Below are positions 39,716 through 52,598 of a stretch of 64,000 bases of DNA, piece by piece. Every line of letters starts with the position of its first letter. Positions within the stretch are counted from its first letter, which is position 1. The DNA is from Cystobasidium ongulense (lineage: Eukaryota; Basidiomycota; Cystobasidiomycetes; Cystobasidiales; Cystobasidiaceae): assembly GCA_022835595.1 (NCBI GenBank), contig BQUP01000006.1, positions 248,001 to 312,000 of the forward strand, in the 5' to 3' direction. The notes beneath the pieces are model-generated. The model worked only from the letters and a program-made list of their open reading frames with translations. It was not told the origin of the DNA and did not search any database. Position numbers and translations under genes: made by a program.

Positions 39716-40842
39716 TTTGCGATGTGTTGCAAGGGAGACCTAGATCACGGGCTTCCTGTACGACTACTATCATCTTCTTCAAACATCTCGGATTGCAAGT
39801 CGTCTTTCACCATCAGACCACTATTTCCCACCACAGCATCAGCCTTTCTATCATCTGGCTTTGCAAACTATTCTCGCGCTCTATCGTTGTACAACACAAA
39901 TGCACTAAAAGGAGAAGTCGTCAAGATGAAACAAGACTACTTCCCCTCCTGCCTTGCGCCTTTCTCAGCCTATTTCTCAACCTCTCGTAATTCACTCTTA
40001 TTTCTAAACAAGACAGTATGTTGTTTCCACAAATTTATGCCACCTACACCGCAACCTCCCCTTTTCCTTCAATTCAATATGACAATACACACCTGATTTA
40101 GAAGTTCTTCTATTTTCCTTTGAACTTGAAAAGATATAAAAGCCTGGCTCTCCCTTCCTTTGTAGCTATTTTCCTCTTGGCTGCCATTCCCTCCTTGCTG
40201 TTTCAGCAATGTGGTCTGCATTCTTCAAACAAGCTTCCTCGTTTCGATGAATCAACTGCATTCGCAAATATAGAACGATCTGGACTAGATTTTGGTTTCT
40301 TTGAAGACTTTTATCTCCATACACCTCCCATCTCTTTGTCTCGATTATTATTATTGTTATATATTCCTCTTGTTTCATCCTTATCGCTTGAAAAACGGTT
40401 TGATTGTTGTTTCTCCATTTTTTTCGCAATGCACATAGAGCACTTTTATTCTCCTTTTCAATCACAACAAGGAGTTGCCTCTCGAAAAACACTGTCAATT
40501 ACTTCTTCCCCCTTGCCTCTTCTGCCAGAAGAAACAATGAGCAAACTTCAGGCCTCTAAATGAGGATGTCAGAAGAGTCAATTTCAGTTGCAAAAGACGA
40601 GAGTCAAACAACGTAAAACAAAAACGAGGAAGGCAATGCCTCCTTCTTGAGGCTCGTAACGGCGAAAAAGATGATATAGAAGGTTTGATCAAGTCTTGAC
40701 TATGGCTACAAGCATTGCAAAGAGAGTATCCACCACTCGTTCACCTTCGTTTCATTAGATGTAGTTGAAAGAGTATTCAGATCGTAACGAAGAGTATCAA
40801 GGTTTGTTATTGTAACGACGCGTAAAGAAAAGAAACCGTTGA
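39716..40842. other. convergent 3' region between SFP1 and KIN1
   Basis: This T-rich sequence should hold the SFP1 3' UTR. The longest plus-strand frame (40120-40563) begins with a non-ATG codon and has a biased hydrophobic composition from T-rich DNA, so it was not called. Confidence 0.55.
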
Positions 40843-43800
40843 TTAGAGACTCAACTTGGAGAGAATGGTGCGCGCTAAAAGCAAGCACAAAGCATCGAAT
40901 GTCAGATCGCGAATCTATGTTGAGCGCGAGGTACAAGGGACTAACCTAATTGTGAGTACTGCCAAGCACTGCCTGATATCCGTCTGAATTGTATACCGTG
41001 TAGACCGGGAAGCCAAGGGACTTTGATGATGAAGATCTCGAAGCGCACGATCAAATCCTGTGCATTAGAAGGAGCGGGAAAAGTATCGACAAACATTCCA
41101 TTAGGTCCTTTAGGTGAAGTTTGGGCTGCCCCACTTCTAGGCGGCGGTGACAGAAGATTGTTGTTCGTCTCTCCTGGGGGAACTCCGTTGGTGAGCATCG
41201 AGAAAGAGGAAGAGGAAGTTGCCCTGTGCGGCGGCAATGAAGACTGCGATGTTTCACCAGGTGCAGCGGAGGGAGCATATGTTGACGATGCATCCTTATC
41301 TAGATCTTTGTCCTTGCTGAAAGGCGACCGAGGGATTCCTATCCTTGTGCTGCGCTTTATCGAGCGCTTCCTGTCGGGTGTAGGTGACTCAGGTTGCATG
41401 CCGTTCCGATCGTGAGCGTGTTCTGGTCGGGGCGAGAATGCGACAGACGCAAGATCGATGCTTGGTGCGTGTGCGCACTCGAAGCCCGCTTTGATAGTCC
41501 TATGACTGACACCAAGCTGGTCCAACGCCTCGACAATCGCTTGACGGATTACGGCCGGTGACTTTGTCGAGGTAGTCGATACCGAAAACAAACCCTGTTT
41601 TAGAATGTGACGGTCAATTCATGCTCTATCTTCCGCTACACTGGATTAGTCTTACCTTCAGGTAGATGGGCTTTGATTCAGAAGGGCCATTGTGATCAAA
41701 CAGGTCTTGTCCGCCGTTGTGTTCGACAGTTTCGCTTTCGTCTGCTTCTGGTACAGCCCCGTCGACGGCTAGAGATCCCGTTGTTTTGGGTCTCCTGGTA
41801 GTCATACTCATTGATGCCTGCCGACGGCGGTCTACACCTAAAGGTGGACCGGCCAGTGCAGCTTGTGCAGCGCTGGTGGGGCTACCTGCGTCTACGCTAG
41901 CTCCTCTGGTGTGCGTCCTACTGGCAGGCGACAGCATCGCGGCGCCGGTTGTGCTGGCTCGATTGAGTACCTTTCCGGACGGTTGCTGTGGTAAAGGAAC
42001 GTCTGAGTCAGACAGTGGCGAAGTGCTTTCCTGCTGTACGCCAGGTGCTTCTTCGCCAGCGCCGCCGTTGGCGAATCCGTTACGCTGACGAGCGAGTTTC
42101 TTGCTGTCGTTATCACCGTGTGAGCGCCCTAGGATAGAGCCGAAACGTTTAACAAAGCCACCCGACGAGCTGGGTTCTTTCTCCGAAACGAGGCTTGCAG
42201 GTGTAAGAGGGCGATTCGAGGTAATACTAGATGGATTGGGAATGTGCATCGAATGGCGATGCGAAGCCGGGGCCGAGGCCCGAGCTTCACGTACTGGACT
42301 TGGCTCTTCAGCAATCGGAGAATCTACATCTGGTGCTGCGGTCCGTCTGAAGCCGCCCTGCATGGGTGCAGGCGAGACTGGAGCGGATGAAGGCATGGTA
42401 GGGTTCCTGCGATGTCTGCTTGCAGATGGACGCCAGTTCTGATAATTGTCTTCCACAGCTGATGGGGGTGGAAGTGATGGTCCCGCGCTGCTGCGATCCG
42501 GCACCGGACTCTGTGAACCTAGCGGCCGTGGACTTGCTGGGGGCTGAGAAAATTTGGAATCTCTGTTGACAGTGGCGGCGGGCGCAGGGGGCATTAAGCT
42601 GGCAGCTGGACCGTCAAGGCTGCCGAACGTCGACTTCGCTTGCTTCACGCCATTTGACTGCTGTGATAGCATGGAGGAAGTTGCATTAGTGGGCGGGCCT
42701 GTCAATGACAGGGTGGAGCTAGCAAAAACACCGGGACCGTAGATCTTGTCCCTCTCCATTCTTTCTCTGACTAAGTAGTAGATAGATAAGAGAGGGTGAT
42801 AGCCACGGGTGGGGTCCGTAAGATCTGTCTTTACCCCGCCAGCGCCTGTGGTCTGAGGTGCCTGTTTGCCATTGATACCGTTCATCCCGTCTAAAAGACC
42901 ATCCTCGTGCGTGCCAGAGAAAGCTGCTGCCAAGTTGCCGGTAATCTTTTTGCCATAGAAGCCTAGGCCTGAGAAGCGCTTGCTGGGACTTCGCGATTTG
43001 TGCATGTCTGGAGACCTGCTTGCAGACAAGCGATCCGGGGAGAGCGATCTACTCATACCGCTGGTAGTTCGACCTTGTCGCTCGTCCCACAGCACGAGAG
43101 CTTGCAGATATAGATCCGAAGTAAGGACGTCCCCCATCTTGTTTTCGATCTCTTCTGGAGTACCAAATTCAAAGCCTGTCATTTCTTTAATGACCTCGGG
43201 GTCGAGTTCGCCAAATCGAATTGGCTCGCGGACCGGCAAGTGATTATTGGGGGCACCGTCGTAGCCCTTGGTCATCCAGGGATGGCTCGCAACTTCTTGC
43301 AGAGATGCACGATTAGCTGGATTGGTAACAAGCATTCTCGACAGTAGATGTTTGCATTCTGCGCGGGAGCTTGATCAGTAAGTGGAGGGATGGAGGGCTC
43401 TTACTGTACTCACCAGCACTCAGCCAAGCCGGATATTCAACCTGTCCCCTCTTAATTTTGGCATGCAAAGCAGGCATGCTCTGATCGTCGAATGGGACTT
43501 TGCCGCATACCAAGACATACAGGACAATGCCAAAACTCCAGACATCGACTTCGGGTCCTGTATAGACCTTTGCATTTAGAAGCTCTGGAGCAGCAAAGTA
43601 CAGAGATCCGCAGAATGTCGAGAGATGAGAAAGTGGAGAGTAGAGGTTGGAGAGACCAAAATCGATGATTTTGATGTTACCGCTTTTTGAAATGAGTATA
43701 TTCTCAATTTTGAGATCTGGCAATGGAAATCAATTTAGCTAAGCTCAGGGTCTGATGAAGGCGTTACGACGATCGAAGATCTCACCTCGATGCACAATAC

Positions 43801-45953
43801 TATTGGCGTGGCAGTATTCCAAAGCGCTACAAATCTGTCTTGCGAACTTTCTGGCGCTTCTCTCACGCAGCCGGCCATGCGAGATGATGTAGTCCAGCAG
43901 TTGACCACCGTTCACGTATTCGAAGACCATATAGTAATGATGTGGGTAGACCAGCATGCTCTTCATGCCTGCAACGTAGGGGTGATGCAACAATAGTACA
44001 ATTGATGCTTCTCGTATCGTTCGCACTTCTTTGGATAGATCCTTCGTATGCGCCTTTGCTAGGAATGACTGGTTTGGGTCTTTGTTTTCACCGCCAATGG
44101 CATCGATTTGACCAGCAGAGCTTTTCTTTTGATTGTTGCTTGTTTTACGCGATAGTTCGGCGGAGCGTCCTTTCCCTTCTGCATCGTGCTTGTCATGATC
44201 GCGCGTGGAGGCAGCTTGAGCTGCAAGTTGTTGCTGGGCTGCCGCTGTCGATGTGAAGCGAGGGATAATCTTAATGGCGAACTATAAAGAGACGAAGATC
44301 AGCTCTTTCCTCGGCAGGACGATCTTTACAAATACTACTGACCTTGTCGCCTGTTACAGTACTGACGCCCAGCTTCACTTTGCCCATACTACCCGCACCA
44401 AGAGTTTTACCAAGAGTCCATTCACCAAGCTGCCGCCGCGATGACCTTTCTCGATCTTTTCCATTGGCAATGGTTGAAATTCTTTCCTTGTCCTTTCCGC
44501 GCGAGCTCAAGGATCTGGACTGGTCTGGGGATCTTCTTGAATCGCTTCCCGTCGGTGGAACCGTTTGTGAGAATGGCGGAGCCGCTTGCTGTTGCGCAAA
44601 GACGGATTGACTTGTTTGAGAATTAGAAGATGAGCCATGACCATTAGAGGGACGGGCAGATGTTGTTGATGATGCGATGGCGAGTGGGGAGTTCGAGTCT
44701 GCAGACAGTTTTCGATAGCCTATCGAAGATGAGGAAGTATCGTCACCGGTACCTGCCGCAGTATTGGGGTCACCTATAGTCTTTTGTATTGACAAGCGAG
44801 GCACAGCTGTAGAATTGAGTGTGCCTGTCGTATTCTGGTCAGCTGTACGAAAAAGGTCGCCTCGGTTGGGCGTAGGACTGGACGACATTGTCGCCTCGGC
44901 GAATCCGTCGCCGCGCTCTTGTCGAAGCTCGGCTCTAGCGAGCGGAGAGTGGGCTTGTTGCACCTGTTCTGCAGGATGACGTGAGGTAGAAGCGTGTACT
45001 ACGAATGGATCTCCCTGACTTTCCAATGTGACATGGCCGCCTTGAGCTCGGGTGCTAGCATCTTTCGGACGTGAATTCGAGACAGACTCCCCTTGGATGC
45101 AGTATTGAAGGGCGTTCTGCTTGACTTCGTGTAGAGCCAACTCTACTATAGGAATAGGTTGGAAGGTATTGTTTCCCTCGTCCACCAACCTCTCCCCATT
45201 ATGCAAAGGATCATGCGACAGACTTGAGGGTACTCGAGTAGACTGTGAGGTCGAGGGCCGCGTAGATGATGGTTGCATATCTTGTTGAAATACGTCTTGA
45301 TCTGATTCTGAAGACGATGAATCGCGGTAGGGGTCGGCAGATAGAGAGCTGCGACCTGACATCCGTAAAGATGTTATTTCTTCAGAGTTGGGTGTAGGTA
45401 GAGGGCTATTGGAATCTCTTGTAGGTGACCTCTGACCACCCCCGTTGGATATTCGAGTTGGAGATGTCGATGGTGCGGCTTTGTCCTTCGCAGAGTCTAC
45501 CCTTCTAGGCTGTGCATACTGGGTGTCTTGCAAATGTGCATCATTTTCACTTGACAGCTGAGATGCCGATTCCGTTCTTTCATCACCGTCCTCTAGTGCA
45601 TTAGCAGAACTTGACGTGTTCGACTGTAGCTCTCCAATGTTACACATATCATAGCTATCGTTCATGCCTGCGCTCGTCTGTCTGTCGTCCCTGAATTGCG
45701 GTGTGCGACCGTTGCGTGCGTCGGGTTGATCTGACGAGACAAACTCTGCAGGATGCGCTGACTTGCGAGGCATGGAAGGGCCAGCTTCAGGTGTAAGGCT
45801 TTCGTCGGCGATAGAGAGCTCGCTGAAGCCTTGGTTCAGCGAATTGCCTTGCTGCAGCTGGGTGACCGGTCTGTGCCCGTCATCGAGATTCGATGCAGGT
45901 GCGTCCGCGTCGAGGACGACGCCCTCGCCAGCGCCAGATCCAGCTGCCGACAT
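40843..45953 (-). CDS. KIN1: Kin1/PAR-1/MARK-type polarity kinase with KA1 domain
   Basis: Kin1 kinases act in cell polarity, exocytosis and wall integrity. A disordered N-terminus of about 510 residues precedes the kinase domain: [44 protein letters not shown], the activation loop [15 protein letters not shown], and [17 protein letters not shown]. The extreme C-terminus forms the lipid-binding KA1 domain: [20 protein letters not shown], then [14 protein letters not shown] and [10 protein letters not shown]. Exons are 44343-45953, 43786-44281, 43414-43716, 41656-43358, 40946-41594 and 40843-40874, giving 1597 residues in phase. The last exon, 32 nt, was placed because it restores the conserved KA1 ending; without it the protein stops two codons after the QYSQ motif. 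The kinase insert between the ATP lysine and helix C is Gln/Lys-rich, as in fungal Kin1. Confidence 0.92.
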
Positions 45954-47191
45954 GGCTCGCTGGAGGTCTGTCGTGTAGACAGAGTGGTCCTTGTTGCTGA
46001 GAAATGTGAGGCGTCGAGCTGCTTGATAGATCTTTGCACCTCGATTGGGTTCTCCGTACCGTTACACCAGCGCGGTTGTAGTGCTGCAATGGCTGTAGTC
46101 GCTGCTAGATAGAGAGGCCTAGACAAGTGTACACCCGCGTATATGTTGCTATGTGATGTCTTGTAGGTACCTTGCGGTTGTCACGTTCGGGCGACAGGTC
46201 CTTCGTTTGACGGTGCTATGCAGGTGTACGCTACAATGAGCGCGCAATTGACAGGTATCCACTGGGCTGAACTGCAGGCTCAGCTGCGAGAGCTTCAGCA
46301 GACCTTGCGTGGGACGTATGTTGTCCTCCAGACGAGTATGGCAGCTCAATGTCACAAGAAGGGCGGACAGGTGGTGGCTGCTGTTAGTCGTGGCGATGGT
46401 GGTGCAGAGAAGCAAAAGCAACGAGGTTTGCAAAGCTCAGCTTTGTACCCATACATCAAAAGCGAAGATCTCCTGCTGAATCATCAATTACATACTGGAC
46501 GCTGATCCTGCTCTAAACATTGCCCTAATCATGCCGGGTCTTCGTTCCTGCTTCCTGTGACCAGTCAGTCCAGCTTGTAGCTATCAACTACTAGAGTCCA
46601 GAATAGGTCTCGCGCTTCCTGCAGCACCTCCAGGCGGCCTTAAAGATGAAGCAAGTCATTGATTTACATCGTTCAAATCTTCCACCAAGCCTGCGTCCTG
46701 CTTCTGCGGTGGCCGTCGGGTCGCACGTCTTGCAGTCTTCCAACAAGACCAGAGTCAAATCGCGAGATATATACCCAAAGGCACCTCTCCAAGACTAGTC
46801 TAGTCATCGCACACACGTACGATATGTTCATCTTTCTCGCCGTGTCTTGCGACCCGCCTCTTTCGCTTCTCGGGACCCAGTCGCGATTGCAATACCGAAC
46901 GGCCTGCATCTTTTTCCAGCTGGGCGCAACCCAAAGGATACAGGGCTGATGCAGTCTTCCTCTCGCTAACGTGTCATTGCCCTCCATACGAACGCTCAAA
47001 CAAGTGAAACAGCCTGGTGCTCTACGCTTTCGAAACTCGTATACGTTCAGCTAGGTTCTGGAAACCTAGCTTCTGCCGTGCCTCCCAACATCCAATTTAC
47101 TCGCAGCCAGCCTCCTACTACCTACTCTAAGCCACAAGCTCAACAAGTCAAGTCATTCCGATATCACTACTTTAGGCTACAGTGAGACATC
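45954..47191. other. divergent promoter region, KIN1 and the repeat-protein gene
   Basis: This 1.2-kb head-to-head gap is shared by two genes reading away from each other. An open frame at 46218-46505 (+) lacks features and was not called. The last 150 bp before 47192 are CT/CA-rich, resembling a leader. Confidence 0.55.
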
Positions 47192-50100
47192 ATGAAGTTC
47201 AATCCCATCGTCCTTTCCGCTCTAGCGGTAGCAGCTTCGTCACCAAGCATTTCCGCTGCTCCCTTCCCAGCTGGTTCTGGTCAGGCGACAGGCGCCGATA
47301 CTATGACAACACCACAGCCCAATGAGAGTCTTTCTCCGAGAGCAGCGGACATTGGAAGCTTTGCCAGACGAGCTTCACTGCGAGGCGGTCAGCGAAGGAG
47401 TAGCGGAAAGCACGCTAAAGAGAAGCAGCAGATCCAAGAGGGTGAGTTGCCCACTCTTCTTCCCCCCTCCCAGCCTTGGTCATACCTAACTGACTTATAT
47501 GATACTCGCCGCTGTCTTCCCCATTCTCCTCTCTCTCTCTCTTTTGTCACTTCTCAAACGCAGACAAGGTCAAGCGAGCCGATCTTTTGGGAAGCTTAGG
47601 AGGAGGCGCTCCACCGTCCGGCGAAATGGCTGGCTATCAAGGGCAAGTGCAGACGGGTCTCACTGGTCTTGGTCTCGGTCAACTCGGTGGTCCTGTCAAT
47701 GGCGTTCTCGGCACCGCTAGTGGTCTCGAATCAAGTGTACAGGGTACACTTAACGGTCTCGGTCTCGGAGCAGTCAATGGTGTTGCCAAGAGCGTCTTAG
47801 GAACTGTCAATGGTCTCGAGGACTCTGTACAAGGCACAGTCAAAGGTCTCGGCCTACCAGAACCTCTCGGAAGCACAGTCGGCAATGTCATCACCACAGC
47901 AAAGGGTATTCAAGGTCAAGCACTCTCTCAACTCAACGTGGTCGGGCCAAACTCTGGTAATGGCGATGCATCAAACCAATCTCCACTCGATATACAGAAC
48001 CAGCTCGACGGGCTCGGTCTCTCAAGCTTGACTGGCCTTGCAGGAGGTGCCTTAGCTCCCGTCAATGGCGTTCAAAGCCAGCTTGAAGGGCAATTATCTG
48101 GTCTTGGTCTCGGAGCTCTAAGCGACGCAGTTCCAAATGCCGGATCCACTCTCCCCACGCTCGATCCTTCCATCTTATCGAATATACTCAGTACACCCAA
48201 CGGTATCGCCGCCTTGAATAGTCTCTCGCCCGCACAACTATCATCGCTCGGTCTTGGAAGTGCCACCAACGTCGTCAGCTCACCACTAAGTGCTGTTGAC
48301 GGTGTCCAGACTCAGCTACAAGGGCTAGGGCTTGGCGGAGCAACCGGTGCCGTTACTGGACTAGCAGGCAACTCACCTCTTTCGGGTCTCACCAACGGAC
48401 CTCTCAATAGTCTCACATCTGCTCCTCCCGTTGCGCAAGGTGCGCTGGCCGCCTTATCCGATCCTCAAGCTCTGCAACAACTCCCTCTATCTCAAGCAAA
48501 GCAGATCGCTCAACTCGAGAAACTGGTCCTAACTCAGAACCAGAGGCTTTCTACTTCCGCAGAGCGTGCCGGCGCGCCAGTCGGCTGGCCGAATCCTCCC
48601 GTTGATCAGATCAAGTCTGCTGCTTCCAACAATGCCTTCGGAGACACGGCTCAAGTTTTCGGTGGAGGCTTGTACAACAACAAGTTGGCTCTACCCCAAC
48701 CGACAGCCGAGGGTGCTTCCTCTGAAAGCAAGTTTAATGCTTCCGACAAGCAAACTTCCGGAGCCGAAGCAATCCCAGTGGCTACGCCTGTCAGTAAAGC
48801 AGAGGGCGACAATCCGGAGGCTAACGACAATGCTCAGAGTACTACTGGCGACCCAGCCACTGTGACAAATCCATCGTCGTGGGGTATACCTACAGATCAG
48901 ACTACTGCAATATCTGTCGATCCTACGGCGTCTGCTGCAATGATCACCCCTGCACCTACAGTAGACGCACAAGTCAAGGTTTTCGCAAAGCTTAATCCCT
49001 CCAAAACAGAAGGCTGGTATCAAACAACTAGTGGATGGCCCTGGCCTATGGATGCAGAGCATCTCCCTCCTCCCATACCTGCCTTTACTTCGTGGGGCGT
49101 CAAGATGGCAGAAGCAAATGCGTCGGCAAGGCAGAGTGACATTGACAAGGTTTCAGGAGCAGCAGATATGTCGGCCATTCCACCCCCTGCAACTGCATAC
49201 GCAGCATGGGGCGTCAAAACTGCGGAGTACAGAGAAAATGGCGTGAGGGACTCGAGAAATACCGAGGTGGAAGCGCCAGAAGCCACCTCCACCACCTCTG
49301 CTTCCGAACCTCGAGACGAAGACAATAGCCGCATGGAGAAAAGATCAAAGTCCGATGAATCAGGTGACGGGGCCGAAAATCAGTCAGGTACATTGCTTAA
49401 TCCTATGGTACCGGATGTCAGCAGCTACTTACATGACTACGTATCATCTTATCAAGCCCCCGGTTCCCCCGGCAGTTTCCACTCTGCGACTACTTCTCCT
49501 GGTACACCAGTGCCCAATAATGCGGACAAGTCAGTCCCCAGCGTCTCTGGGGGTGCCGAAGGCCCTCAACTTGTGCTAGGGGACTCGAAAGCGCCACTCG
49601 GCACAGCAAATAAGCGTAGTCACGGTGTTCCTCACGTTCAAGAGCCGCAAGATCCAGACGAGAGGCTGGAGGACGATCCTGTAGTCGCCTCAGTAGCGAA
49701 ACGACAGCATCACGATGTCGCCGTCGGTTCCCAGACTCGAAGTATGAAGAAGCGGCAGGATGATGAGGAGGAACATGAAGATGATCCAGCTGAAGACAAT
49801 TCTGAAAATATGCCTGCTCAACCGGAGCCTACTCCTGAAACAGAGCCAGAGGAGGATCCTGTCACAATCTCGCCTGCGCCTGATCTACCAGTACCCCTCC
49901 CAAAGACTCCTTCAGCACAGCCTGCATTACACTCTAAAGCTCATCGGGTGCATAAGAAAGACGAAAACCGTAAACCTGTAGACAATGGGGACCATTATCA
50001 CAGGTCAATGGCTTTCGCAAGTCCAGGCGGGCGTCCTGCGATGCGGCGTCAGCAAGCCTACTCGCCTGAGCATAAGCACGACGGGGATAAGAACGAGCAC

Positions 50101-50821
50101 ATTCATGTTCATTGGAAGGGTCACAGTCGTGAACATCACCACAAGCGTGATGAGGGACATGGCGACGAAGCGCCTGATCTTCCAGCTACCGCGCCGGTGG
50201 ATACTATGAGCGCTTCCCAAGGCAAGGATCCGAAGCAGTCTGCAGAATACGCAAACGAACACGCACAGATGTCGCCAGACTGCTGGGAGGCAATGGCCGC
50301 TGGCAAGCACATGGAACACGCACAGAAGCGACCTGCCAAGCTACAGAGGCGCAATGCTTTGCCTGATTTGGCAAACGCCGCTTCAGGTCAGTCGAGCAAC
50401 ATTACTACTGCAAAGCATCTCATACGGCGCATACTGAAGAGTTTGTTCTCTAGGTAATGTTGGTACTCCGCCACGTGTATCAGCACATCCACCTTCCTAT
50501 CAAGCTGCCATCGGAAACGTAGATACGCCTGATCCGGAAGAAGATGATGGTGACGGGTCAGCCTCGACGAGTAAAGACGGCAAGGCGGGCAAAACTCCGG
50601 GTGACAAAAAGAAGAAGAAGAAGGAGAAGGAGCCGAAGAAAGAAAGAGAACCACTTAGCAAGAATGGTGACCAGGAGAAGGATAACAGGAAGAAGGAGGG
50701 CAAGCAGTCAGTAGCAGACATGCAGGAGAGCGCTGCTGAAGAGGAGGACGATGAAATGAGGAGAGCCAAGTTCTTTAAGCGACGCATAGTACGCAAGCTG
50801 AGCATGAAGCGATGGCTTTGA
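47192..50821 (+). CDS. Secreted Gly/Leu-repeat protein with many Kex2-type dibasic sites
   Basis: The product starts with a signal peptide (MKFNPIVLSALAVAASSPSI, cleavage near SA-AP). Downstream it has a repeat block built on GLGLG and VNGV / NGLxxSVQGT units (about residues 115-380), a mixed central part with a duplicated (A/T)(F/Y)(T/A)(S/A)WGVK(M/T)AE segment, and a charged C-terminus. Dibasic sites typical of Kex2 cleavage recur: KVKR before the repeat, then EKR, NKR, AKR, KKR, HKR and QKR in the second half. A His-rich stretch (EHIHVHWKGHSREHHHKR) lies near the end. Exons are 47192-47441, 47564-50386 and 50454-50821 (1146 residues, in phase). A read-through of the last intron would instead stop at 50457. 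It resembles the class of Kex2-processed fungal secreted repeat proteins such as Ustilago Rep1, by architecture only. Confidence 0.75.
47650..48370 (+). repeat. Degenerate coding repeat, Gly-Leu-Gly units
   Basis: Units of roughly 30-50 residues recur, each with VNGV, a TxxGL or NGL turn, SSVQGT-like spacing and a closing GLGLG. The best pair is GVLGTASGLESSVQGTLNGL beside SVLGTVNGLEDSVQGTVKGL. The underlying DNA (GGTCTCGGTCT-like) repeats too. Copies decay toward 48370. Confidence 0.7.
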
Positions 50822-51117
50822 CCTGACTCGTCCATACTTTTGTACTACCCGTTCGAAGCGAAGCTTGAGAGCTAAGCCTGGTAGCAGCCGTGTATGTAGT
50901 TGAAGGGAATCGAACGACATTTTGATGGATCTGCACTTCGTTTTGTCAGATAAGCGCAATGTCCTCGTATACCACGAACACCGAAGCAAGTATGAAAGGT
51001 CTTATGGTCGTCAAGTAAAAACGCTTTGAATTGCTCCGACTATCGCTAATCTTCACAACCCATACCATGGCAGCGCGACTCTTGTGATCTACTAGTCCTC
51101 ATTACTAAAGAGTGGTT

Positions 51118-51914
51118 TTACACGCGGGCAGCTTGCTGAACGGCGTTCTGGACGGTTGGGGCGATCTTCTTTCCATCTGTGAATGACAGGGAATTGCACG
51201 TTTAGCTCGCGCTTTGAAAGTGCGTAGAGGGACAGATATCAAGACTCACCCTTGTTGAAGCGCACGCGTGGGGGAGGAGCACGGTTGCGTCGGCCTTCTC
51301 GAGATCTAACACGGACAACGTGTGCGTGGATAGCGCACGAAACGCAGTAGACGACTCGGATGTAAAGCTTGGGTAGGACGTATTCTGCGAAATGTAGTCG
51401 AAGCGTGAGCAGAATGTCCGACAGAAGCAGTGCAAGTGCATCAACAGGAAGACGCACCCTGGTAGACAGAGGCATCTGAGATGTCACGGATGGCAGCGGC
51501 CTCGACCATGTTTCTGATTGAGAATCTGTTTGATACGATACACGCAATCAGTACAACTCCAAAAACGGTCCACAGCTCCGAGCGAGGAGGGCGTACCGCT
51601 TGATTGCCTTGTCCTTGGGGACACATCGAGAGCAGTTGGAGCATCTCAAGAATGAGTTGTGGCCGCGGCCCTTCTTGTTTCGTCCTCCATTTCTACGTTT
51701 CTTGGTCTGTTTGCATAACGAAGCGGGTTCGAGTAATCAGTATCCTGGGTCTGCCTGCTCGTCTCATCATGTCTCCATCTCGGCTGCGTCACGCCATGCT
51801 GCAGTCGGTCTTCGTAGTCGTCTTCTCTTGCTGTCTGAATTAACTATCCTCCGCGACTCGACCTGAACTGCAGCTTGACGTGCTCCTCGAGACCAGCACT
51901 CATGCGCTCACCAT
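51118..51914 (-). CDS. RPS26: 40S ribosomal protein S26 (eS26)
   Basis: This is ribosomal protein eS26 of the small subunit head/platform, near the mRNA exit. The zinc-binding Cys motif is intact (RCSNCSRC, later YCVSCAIH), with [16 protein letters not shown] and [12 protein letters not shown] as in all eukaryotes. Five exons fit in phase: 51912-51914 (the ATG alone), 51597-51706, 51458-51525, 51250-51384 and 51118-51176, giving 124 residues. Intron 1 begins straight after the start codon, a layout common in ribosomal-protein genes, so the gene can be missed when looking for ATG-initiated frames. The C-terminal tail QQAARV is short. Confidence 0.95.
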
Positions 51915-52598
51915 TTTGAAGGATACCTGAGAGATGGGAGAGACGGTAAGTACGTTGCAGACGAAGAGGATGTCGCGATAATGCTGCTTACCTCGTCGAG
52001 TAGCTTTACTGAACGAAGTGTCGGTGTGTAGACAGCCCTGCCTTCCTCGCGAGCCTGAGCCACATCTGCAAAGTCGAGGCAGGCTCGAGACGGAAGAAAT
52101 CCAGGCGAGCTGAAATTCTCGATCATTTTGGGAGGAAAGGTTTGAGGAAATGGAATCAATAGAAAAATCATCATAAATCACAGGATGGCAGTAGTGGTAC
52201 CCATAAGCGTTTAACATGTCCGCAAGCCTATATAGGACATATCTCATCCAAGAGTGCCCTAATGCGCAACTTCGGGAAATTAGTGTGACAAGGTGACTGA
52301 ATCACCGAACAAGTGTTCGAATCACTCTTGAAAATCCACATGCCTAAAGCACACCCATGCTGATAATACGATGTATGCTTACGACACAAGACAAACATAT
52401 TCCTTTGCAGTTTACGAAATCTCTCCGGTCATTAATCTAAGGCTACACATGTACTGATCTAATCCAACAAAAGTGAATTCGAAGGCTTCTCGAACTACCC
52501 TATGCAAGCGACACTGCTTAAGACCTACTCATTGTCTTGGTCACTACACTCAAGGATGCTGCGAATAATCATTTGGTCGCTGCCCACCCCTCTCGGAT
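51915..52598. other. intergenic between RPS26 and the tandem family
   Basis: This holds the RPS26 promoter and the 3' side of tandem copy A. No gene is recognised. Confidence 0.55.

Noticed and set aside
40120-40563. 147-codon plus-strand frame with a hydrophobic start
   Set aside because: It begins with a non-ATG codon, and its hydrophobic bias follows from T-rich 3' UTR sequence.
46218-46505. 95-codon frame between KIN1 and the repeat-protein gene
   Set aside because: It shows no family features and lies in a divergent promoter; an antisense frame of similar length is equally open.
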